This document shows, one piece after another, positions 7,088 to 9,448 of a stretch of 9,448 nucleotides of DNA (positions are counted from its first letter, which is position 1; every line of letters begins with the position of its first letter). The position numbers were made by a program, and so were the translations under genes. Under the pieces are notes generated by a model, which was not told the DNA's origin, ran no database searches, and saw nothing but the letters and a program-made list of their open reading frames with translations. The stretch is from Patulibacter sp. (GTDB lineage: Bacteria; Actinomycetota; Thermoleophilia; Solirubrobacterales; Solirubrobacteraceae): positions 1 to 9,448 of the forward strand of contig JALRCL010000626.1 in assembly GCA_023268575.1 (NCBI GenBank). Direction: 5' to 3'.

Positions 7088-7112
7088 CTACCCGTTCCGA
7101 CGGAGCGAAAAC
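7088..7112 (-). promoter_or_regulatory. SigB/SigF-type (general stress) promoter of the Rho_N gene
   Basis: On the minus strand GTTTTC (7112-7107), a 13-base spacer and GGGTAG (7093-7088) match the GTTT-N13/15-GGGTA pattern of SigB/SigF-like stress sigma factors. Initiation near 7081 would leave a leader of about 25 bases containing the GGAGGA site of the gene starting at 7056. Confidence 0.6.
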
Positions 7113-7162
7113 GGACGCTCCTGATGGAGGTGTGGGGCCGGGAGACTGCTTCAGGAGTACCC

Positions 7163-7471
7163 ATGCATCGTCCGTCTATCGACATCGCGGCGCCTGGCGG
7201 AAGCGACGAGACACAGGTCGTGAGCACGACCGCTGGCACCGGCTGGTACGGCGGCAAGATGGGCACGTCCATGGCGGCACCGCACGCCGCGGGCGTCGCC
7301 TCGATCATCTGGTCGTTGCGGCCCAATACTCCCGCCTACCAGGTGAGGTCGTTGATCATCTCCTGTGGCGCGTCGTTCCCGGCGCTCGCACCTGACGTCC
7401 CTTCGGCCAGGCGACTCGACGCGCGCTGTCCGGTCGACTTCCTCCTCCAGAATCCGTGGTGGCACCAGTGA
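7163..7471 (+). pseudogene. C-terminal remnant of a subtilisin-like (S8) serine protease
   Basis: The 102-residue reading frame carries only the last third of a peptidase S8 domain: PSIDIAAPGG at the start, the nucleophile motif GTSMAAPHAAGVASIIWS with Ser36, and the terminal helices (NTPAYQVRSLIISCG). The catalytic Asp and His regions, about 200 residues, and any signal peptide are missing, so it cannot be an active protease alone. Homology begins near 7169, immediately after an ATG at 7163. An AGGAG (7154-7158) four bases upstream of that ATG could still drive translation. No mobile element marks the break. The stop overlaps the downstream Ig-like gene, which suggests the intact protease once led that operon. 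A deletion or an assembly join near 7169 are both possible. Confidence 0.8.
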
Positions 7472-8376
7472 CCCTCAACGTCGTGAGATACCTACGCAGG
7501 ACGGGCCCGCGTGCGCCACGCGCTTCCACGCTGGCTGCCGGAGCCCGCCTCGGCGCGAGCCTCGCAGGGGCCGCACTTGCCCTGGCGGTGCTGCTGCCGC
7601 TTGACGGTCCTGCGGACGCGTCTGCTCGGTCGGCAACCACCAACCTGCGAGCGCGAGGAATCGTGATCTCGTGGCCGACGAATCGGACGACGAAGAGCGT
7701 CAAGCCGGGTTCGACGCTGTCGGTGGCAGTTCGTCGGCTCGAGCGTTCGCGGTCGCGGCCGACCGTGCGAATCAGCGTCGTCCGGGTCGATCGGACGGCG
7801 AAGGCACAGCGCCGCACCCTCCGCTCGACGGCCAAGCGCGCCCGCGTGCGCTTCACCGTCACCACGCAGCGCTCGGCGAAGTACGTGATACGCGTCGCCG
7901 TTGGAACGACCGTCTTCCGGCGGTGGGTCGCCACGCCGGCGGCCGCGCCGCCCGTCGCGCCTGCTCCGCCGACGCCGATGCCCGTGCCTGCGCCGCCCAC
8001 GAGCACGTGCACCACCGGAAGCACGTCCATGGACGGGGGCGTCACAGGGACCCACGTGGTTCGCGGAGGCACCGTGACGTACGTGTGGCGGAACACCGGA
8101 CAGACGTGCGTGCAGAGCACTCCTGACCTGCGCCTCGAGCGGCTCGACTCGCAGTCGGGTTGGGTCGCCGTCCCGCGCGAAGGAGGCGGCCCCCCTGCTG
8201 TTGTGCACACCCTGTTCCCGGGCGAGACGTTCACGCTCGGCTACACGGTCCCAACGGACGCCACGCCGGGCACGTACCGCCTCGTTCCGACTCCCTGGGG
8301 GGACGTTCCGCCCGATGGCGGACCAGTCGTTCCGGCGCATCTCCCTCCGGCGGAGTTCGAGGTCATCGCCGGCTGA
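7456..8376 (+). CDS. secreted two-domain Ig-like protein
   Basis: About 306 residues. An Arg-rich start and a hydrophobic stretch (33-49) ending ADASA at about 53-57 form a signal peptide. Domain 1 (about 60-160) is a basic, beta-rich Ig-like module ending VFRRWVATP. A Pro/Ala/Val-rich linker (161-183) follows. Domain 2 (184-306) is an Ig-like module with NTGQTCVQ, LERLDSQSGWVAVP, LFPGETFTLGYTVP and PGTYRL, resembling Big_14-type bacterial Ig domains. Cys185 and Cys218 could form a disulfide. It has no enzymatic motif and is probably a surface or matrix protein. Candidate starts are GTG at 7456, 7459 and 7468; the last overlaps the S8-fragment stop (GTGA) and would be translationally coupled. 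Its codons are less GC-saturated than those of genes to the left. Confidence 0.82.
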   Translation: MVAPVTLNVVRYLRRTGPRAPRASTLAAGARLGASLAGAALALAVLLPLDGPADASARSATTNLRARGIVISWPTNRTTKSVKPGSTLSVAVRRLERSRSRPTVRISVVRVDRTAKAQRRTLRSTAKRARVRFTVTTQRSAKYVIRVAVGTTVFRRWVATPAAAPPVAPAPPTPMPVPAPPTSTCTTGSTSMDGGVTGTHVVRGGTVTYVWRNTGQTCVQSTPDLRLERLDSQSGWVAVPREGGGPPAVVHTLFPGETFTLGYTVPTDATPGTYRLVPTPWGDVPPDGGPVVPAHLPPAEFEVIAG

Positions 8377-8435
8377 TCTTGGGCGGTCCTGAACGTCGTA
8401 ACGGACGTGGACCGGCGCCGCCCACGCCGGATCAG
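8373..8435. terminator. nested inverted repeat spanning both convergent stop codons
   Basis: Three collinear arm pairs nest: CTGATC (8373-8378) with GATCAG (8430-8435), TGGGCGG (8380-8386) with CCGCCCA (8418-8424), and GGTCC (8385-8389) with GGACC (8409-8413). The inner two pairs share bases 8385-8386, so they could not all form completely at once. The outer arms contain the stop codons of the Ig-like gene and of the PadR gene. The position fits a shared terminator. It also argues that these two genes are true neighbours and not joined artificially. Confidence 0.45.
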
Positions 8436-8839
8436 GGCTCAGCGTCCAGGCGCTCCTGCACGAACGCGAGCGCCCCGCGTCCGACCGCGCGCCGCCACCC
8501 CTCCAGCAGCGCGGCGGTGTCGTCGCCGTCGCCGGGTGGCTGCCCGAGGTCGTCGAGGAGCTCGATCAGCAGCGCGCGCTGCGCCTGCAGCAGCGGGCGG
8601 CGGTCCGCCCCCGTCCGCTCGAGCAGGCGGAGCTTCAGCAGGAGGCCGGGACGCAGCTCGCGCAGGCGCCGCTCGGGCGTCGCGAGCCAGCCGTCGAGCC
8701 GCTCCCGGCCCAGGGCCGTCACCGCGTAGCGCTTGCGCGGCGGGCCGCTGCCGGCGAGCACCGCGTCGACCGCGACGAGCCCGAGCCGCTCGAGGGTCGC
8801 GAGCGCCCGGTAGCAGAGGGGCTCGCCGACGCGCAGGAG
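8432..8839 (-). pseudogene. PadR-family regulator, N-terminus replaced
   Basis: From about 8839 to the stop at 8432 the product is PadR-like: VGEPLCYRALATLERLGLV is the recognition helix region, SGPPRKRYAVTALGRERLDGW is the wing and start of the C-terminal part, and an all-helical dimerisation region (LLLKLRLLER, then LLQAQRALLIELL) follows. The first 30 or so residues of a normal PadR (LLGLLAEGPxHGY-type helices) are missing. The open frame instead continues to an ATG at 8908 through sequence that reads as the start of a DUF1501 protein. The 158-residue frame is therefore a fusion created at a breakpoint in 8825-8842. The intact gene would regulate a nearby gene in response to phenolic or drug-like ligands. 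The fused product should not fold a complete winged helix. Confidence 0.75.
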
Positions 8840-8908
8840 GTCGCGGCGGGTCATTTTCGCGTGGGTGTCGCAGAGGTCGGTGTTCAGTCCACCGGGGAGA
8901 CGGATCAT
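8840..8908 (-). pseudogene. N-terminal fragment of a DUF1501 (Tat-exported) protein
   Basis: The first 23 codons from the ATG at 8908 read MIRLPGGLNTDLCDTHAKMT and then RRD, continuing as LLRVG. A Cys-Asp a few residues before a twin-arginine RRDLLRVG is how planctomycete DUF1501 proteins begin, with a Tat signal. The hydrophobic Tat core that should follow is absent because the sequence switches to the PadR gene. It lies 27 bases downstream of a DUF1553 stop on the same strand, the native DUF1553-DUF1501 order. An AGAAAGG precedes the ATG. Confidence 0.6.
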
Positions 8909-8935
8909 GGCGGGGCCTTTCTCGTGGGGAGGGTT

Positions 8936-9010
8936 TCAGCGATTAAAGAGAAACGCGGGTGTGTTGACGAGTGCCCACGCGAGATCCTGCACGCCGGTGA
9001 GACGGCGGTC
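8936..9010 (-). pseudogene. C-terminal fragment of a DUF1553 (planctomycete cytochrome-associated) protein
   Basis: On the minus strand the frame ends DRRLTGV, QDLAWALVNTPAFLFNR, stop (8938-8936). The ending (Q/E)DLxWALxNxPxFLFN(R/H) at the very C-terminus is diagnostic of the DUF1549/DUF1553 proteins abundant in Planctomycetes. Only about 25 residues remain. Upstream (above about 9010) the same frame is merely the antisense of the YeeE fragment. GC content falls here (TTTCTCTTTAATCGC). Confidence 0.6.
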
Positions 9011-9208
9011 AGCCGCCTGGCGGGTGCCGCGATCTTCGGCGTGGGCTGGGGCCTGTCGGGCTTCTGCCCCGGCGGATCGATCCCGATGATGGGGACATTC
9101 ACCGCCCCGGTCTATGTGTTCACCACCACGATGCTGCTCGGCATCTTCACCGCCCGCAGCCTGCAACACCTGGCCGCCCTGCGCGCCAGCCATCTGAAAG
9201 AGGCATGA
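9011..9208 (+). pseudogene. C-terminal fragment of YeeE/YedE (DUF6691) sulfur transporter subunit
   Basis: About 65 residues with clear family identity: RLAGAAIFGVGWGLSGFCPG, then GSIPMMG, then a hydrophobic segment VYVFTTTMLLGIFTARSLQH, and a short KEA tail. The conserved Cys in GFCPGG belongs to the membrane-buried part of the PmpA/PmpB-like sulfur-species transporters. The N-terminal half is missing; codons to the left belong to unrelated sequence. Its stop is one base before the ATG of an MBL-fold gene. YeeE pairs with Blh persulfide dioxygenases in the BigR-controlled sulfide detoxification clusters of Alphaproteobacteria. The moderate GC and codon use fit Rhodobacterales. Confidence 0.78.
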
Positions 9209-9209
9209 C

Positions 9210-9448
9210 ATGACCCATCCCGCCCTGAACATGGACCTGAAGCCCATCGTCACCGGCTTTTTCGACCCGGCGACCAACACGATCTCTTACGTCGTGCAGG
9301 AACCAGACGGCCCGGCCTGCGCCGTGATCGACAGCGTCATGGACATCGACTATGCCGCCGGCCGCATCACCTATGACCACGCCGACGAGATCATCGCCTT
9401 CATCCGCGACCGTGGACTGCGGCTGGACTGGCTGATCGAGCAGGGCGT
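9210..9448 (+). CDS. Blh/ETHE1-like MBL-fold persulfide dioxygenase (5' part)
   Basis: 79 codons, cut by the window end. The N-terminus carries VTGFFDPATNTISYVVQEP, then CAVIDSVMDIDYAAGRITY, then ADEIIAFIRDRGLRLDWLIE. This is the characteristic lead-in of Blh-type sulfur dioxygenases, in which the metal motif HxHxDH comes right after the WILET-like strand. That motif would lie just beyond base 9448. Here the strand reads DWLIEQG instead of the usual WILETH; whether this is real cannot be judged from the truncated end. The enzyme oxidises glutathione persulfide to sulfite in sulfide detoxification. The start ATG at 9210 has AAAGAGG (9197-9203) six bases upstream and follows the YeeE stop by one base, so the two form an operon. 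Confidence 0.8.
   Translation, partial: MTHPALNMDLKPIVTGFFDPATNTISYVVQEPDGPACAVIDSVMDIDYAAGRITYDHADEIIAFIRDRGLRLDWLIEQG

Noticed and set aside
6872..7162. Upstream extension of the S8 protease frame
   Set aside because: It is antisense to the Rho_N gene and its promoter and lacks the S8 Asp and His motifs.
8861..9010. N-terminal part of a full-length YeeE protein
   Set aside because: The frame is open but its residues lack membrane segments and are antisense to clear DUF1553/DUF1501 sequence.
1..9448. CRISPR array, tRNA/rRNA, insertion sequence, toxin-antitoxin or phage genes
   Set aside because: No regular direct repeats, cloverleaf, transposase or other family signature was seen on either strand by eye.

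Overview
The first 8.8 kb of the window looks like one chromosome of a very GC-rich actinobacterium. The GC-saturated third codon positions, GTG starts, leaderless-looking starts and secreted proteins with Arg-rich Ig-like tails suggest the Solirubrobacterales/Thermoleophilia type. The lineage is inferred from style, not from a marker gene.

Layout: (1) 79-3325, a TetR-family repressor (minus) divergent from a secreted GH3 beta-glycosidase (plus), with a perfect 18-bp palindrome in the 109-bp gap. (2) 3288-6117, a MocR-type GntR/aminotransferase regulator (minus) whose 3' end overlaps the GH3 3' end. It is divergent from a two-gene operon: a small membrane protein and an NAD(P)-dependent epimerase-like protein, coupled by a GTGA overlap. 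(3) 6285-7056, a DUF427 protein (plus) convergent with a small Rho_N-type basic protein (minus), separated by a strong hairpin. The second gene has a SigB/SigF-like stress promoter. (4) 7163-8376, the C-terminal remnant of a subtilisin-like (S8) protease, overlapping a secreted two-domain Ig-like protein. (5) 8432-8839, a PadR-type regulator (minus) that has lost its normal N-terminus.

After about 8830 the sequence changes origin twice. On the minus strand about 8830-9010 encodes the last residues of a DUF1553 protein and then the first residues of a DUF1501 protein, the gene order typical of Planctomycetes. From about 9010 to the end, the plus strand encodes the end of a YeeE/YedE (DUF6691) sulfur transporter subunit and the start of a Blh/ETHE1-like MBL-fold persulfide dioxygenase, in Rhodobacterales style. 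Three unrelated lineages within about 600 bp, with genes cut mid-domain at both joints, is best explained as a chimeric (probably metagenomic) assembly. Genes right of 8830 should not be read as neighbours of those to the left.

I found no RNA gene, CRISPR array, insertion sequence or phage gene. No stretch longer than 300 bases lacks a gene. I do not see a convincing novel multi-gene system. The best regulatory observations are the TetR/GH3 palindrome, the leaderless MocR-divergent operon and the stress-type promoter.
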